A stretch of DNA of 64,000 bases from Sesamum alatum. Taxonomy: Eukaryota > Streptophyta > Magnoliopsida > Lamiales > Pedaliaceae. A program made the translations under genes and the position numbers. Under the pieces are notes generated by a model that saw only the letters and a list, made by a program, of their open reading frames with translations, was not told the origin of the DNA and searched no databases. Every line of letters starts with the position of its first letter. The stretch's first letter is position 1. Positions 61,657 through 64,000 of this stretch are shown here, piece by piece. Location: NCBI GenBank assembly GCA_034509735.1, contig JACGWO010000002.1:27637636-27701635 (forward strand). Direction: 5' to 3'.

Positions 61657-63786
61657 TAAAGGACAAGTGGATCCACCCGGGAGCGCGAGCGGAAGCGAGA
61701 AAGGTGAGAAATACGTAAATTTAAAATAATTAAATAAACGTAATCCCAAGGGGTGTACCCTTGGGTGCTCATCCGGGCGTTCGATGTAGAATGTATTAAT
61801 AAAGAAGCATATAATACATAGGGCATAGATAAAATGTAAATCTACTAAAGCGTAATAAAACCGTTACCTTTGTAAATTTCACATATGCGCGGCTACTTGC
61901 GTTGTTCCTTCTCCAGAATGTTCACAAAATACAAACGTATGGATTCTCCAAAGGTGATCCACACCACACCGGAAGAATCGATTTAAGAGAATAAACACTA
62001 TGAATTAGTGTTCTCTTAAACCCACTTTGCTCTTCCTTTTGATCCATGATCAAATGAATAACACAAGTGGGAGAGGGAGAGAGTGGCCGAGATGTATGAG
62101 GGAGAGAGAAGCTGAATTTTATGTCTTCTCTTTTCCTTGAAAAGATGAATTATGATTCTCATACACAAGGTGTTGTACATACTCATATATATACATAATT
62201 AATGTGATTATTGGAATGTGTCTAGGTTCATCCAAGGATGTCTAGATACATCCCAATCAATCACCATTAATTCTTCAATCAAGCCTACCAACTTTTAAGG
62301 TATGATCAAATCATACCAAAAGGGAAGGGCTTGATTGGAGTTGATTTGTCTCTTACCAAAAGAAACAAGTCAACCGCCACCTTGCATGGAACATGGCTGA
62401 ATTTTGCTTCCTCCAAAGGAGCATTTTCGGTCATTCCAAAATAAGAATTAATTCTCCTCTCGGATTAACGGACTGGGTTTTGTCGTAATCCAATTACGAC
62501 GAACCCAAAATTAAATCCAATTTAATGCCCGCTTAAATTATTTCTGTTGGTCTTTTAATCCAATCAAAAGATCCAACATCTCAAATTTTCATATTTAATC
62601 GATAAATGCAATTTACCGATTAAACGAGGGCCTGATACAATATCGGCTCGTCCATCCAATGGACTATCCCTTAAGTAATCCAATTACTTATTTATCCTTC
62701 GAGATTGACTGCAAATCAATCTCAACCTTCTCGGTGACTTGTGTGTGATCCTTTAGGTTCACCCTCAGCTAGACTTGGGCCCGTGTCCTACAAGGGCCCG
62801 TTACCACGGCTGGCCTTCTAGCAACGGTCCATGGCACTAGAGACTAGGTGAATGTTGGTGTGAATATTTAGGCGCCGATTCCGTACGGGTACGGTCCTTC
62901 CGTCTACCGTCTCCCGGCCTTAGTCTAGGGTATGGAATTGGGTGTCGGTTCCCATCCTTGACTAGGCATCTATGCTTAATACTTGAGAATACGCATGCTT
63001 CATTACGTCGACACAGGAAACCATTCCTTGTTCGACCAACCACTGTGGCCACAGCTTTAAACAGCATGAACGTGTCTCCGAGTGCATAGGAGATACCTCT
63101 GTCACATACTGACAGGGGACGGATCCTTTTCTTGGAACGCATCGTCCTCGCTACACATTTCAACTTCACTGGACATAGCTTATAATGATCATCTTACAGA
63201 ATGATCACCTCTCGCCAGATCTAAAATACAGTCGTCCTGTGCACGCGACTGCCATGGTTCCTCAAGTTTGAGGACTACTCTCGTACTATCGGAACCGGGG
63301 AAATCCAATCATACCGACCAAGCCTCCAAGGCTTCCATATGATGATCCCCGCGAGTCAGTCCAGTCGGCTTGACCCCAGTCGACCAACCCATCAAGATTG
63401 TGTAGGCGCCCCACGCCTGTCGCCGATGAAACACGACACTCATCCAATGAAGACGACTCTTGATGCAAGTCTCTATTGGACTCTCGATGCCCTGTCTCGA
63501 GGTCCTCGACTTAGAACGTTTCAGACCCAACTCTTAATCAGTTGGTTTCATGACATACATCCAATGTGTGGCCCAACTGCATGAGTTGTTAACCGTGGTC
63601 TGTGGGCTTTGTTGCGATATAAGTAAAACACCGTTTTAACATATGTAAAATGAGCGCAACAAAGTAGGTGCCAATAGTGATGAACACTCATTTTATTCAT
63701 CACATAATAATATTACATTTACATCAAGTTATCATATAGGTTACAAATCGCCAAACCTATTGGCTTTCTTGTCACCTATTCTAAAA
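61657..63786 (-). repeat. C3 copia 3' LTR
   Basis: About 2130 bp, close to the solo LTR at 40723-42951. On the plus strand it begins TAAAGGACAAGTGG and ends CACCTATTCTAAAA, so both termini are slightly decayed (TG and CA mutated). The internal region follows to its right. Confidence 0.8.
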
Positions 63787-63800
63787 ATCTCCCAATTGAC

Positions 63801-64000
63801 CTAAAGCCAATCATCCATTGACCTCAAACCCATCTTATCCAGATGCTGAGTATGGGCAACTTGTAACACGGGCTTAGTAAGTGGATCTGCTATGTTTTCT
63901 GCGGAGCTGACTCGATCTATCCGAACGTCACCCCTGCTAACCATCTCTCTGAGCAGATGGTAGCGTCTAAGAATATGTTTGGATTGATGATGAGATATCG
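63801..64000 (-). CDS. C3 copia polyprotein, RNase H C-terminus (partial)
   Basis: The minus-strand frame is uninterrupted from the window edge to TAG at 63801-63803. It reads HHQSKHILRRYHLLREM, then VSRGDVRIDRV, ADPLTKP and ends KMGLRSMDDWL. This is the end of a copia RNase H and polyprotein tail, parallel to A1 and B but without their stops. A short purine-rich tract (TTGGGAGA) lies between the stop and the LTR. The rest of the element lies outside the window, so whether it is intact cannot be judged. Confidence 0.75.
   Translation of the reverse strand, partial: ISHHQSKHILRRYHLLREMVSRGDVRIDRVSSAENIADPLTKPVLQVAHTQHLDKMGLRSMDDWL

Overview
The window is transposon-dense nuclear DNA from a flowering plant, probably a eudicot. 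The evidence is Ty1/copia polyproteins, a CACTA (En/Spm) transposon with plant-type introns, Helitrons ending in a hairpin plus CTAG, Mutator-type fold-backs, an AT-rich background and many microsatellites. I found no intact host protein-coding gene, tRNA, rRNA or CRISPR array. The only host-like coding trace is one degenerate exon resembling the spliceosome protein Cwc15 (44.9 kb). No species is claimed.

Layout. 0-3.4 kb holds a 320-bp CACTA MITE with a perfect target duplication, a degenerate inverted repeat, a 530-bp Helitron and a fold-back. 3.4-6.8 kb holds an inverted CACTA fragment abutting a truncated copia LTR. 6.8-9.15 kb is a repeat whose second copy lies at 58.0-61.2 kb. 8.6-20.6 kb is a Helitron cluster with tail-to-tail and head-to-tail junctions. 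It is split by a CACTA element (12.35-18.14 kb) carrying broken TNP2-type and Transposase_24-type genes. 20.9-31.8 kb is a copia element (A1) with ~2-kb LTRs inside a fold-back. 32.2-35.2 kb has Mutator-like (MULE) protein remnants on both strands. 36.9-40.3 kb is an internally deleted copia element (E). 40.5-43.7 kb is a Mutator-like fold-back containing a solo LTR. 43.7-46.9 kb is mostly unrecognised AT-rich DNA with the Cwc15-like exon. 47.0-54.3 kb is a minus-strand copia element (B). 54.6-57.65 kb is a 5' fragment of a further copia copy (A2). The window ends in nested LTRs (C2, C3), with an uninterrupted RNase H C-terminus running off the edge.

The most unusual structure is shared by A1 and B. 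Each is flanked by a 5-bp target duplication at its outer ends, yet each carries a second copy of its own left flank between the internal domain and the right LTR. In both, the internal domain is cut short exactly where that copy begins. This points to template-switch repair involving a solo-LTR allele, or to a haplotype mis-join in the assembly.

The coding sequences here are transposition machinery. Most are disabled by frameshifts, nonsense codons, lost catalytic residues or large deletions.
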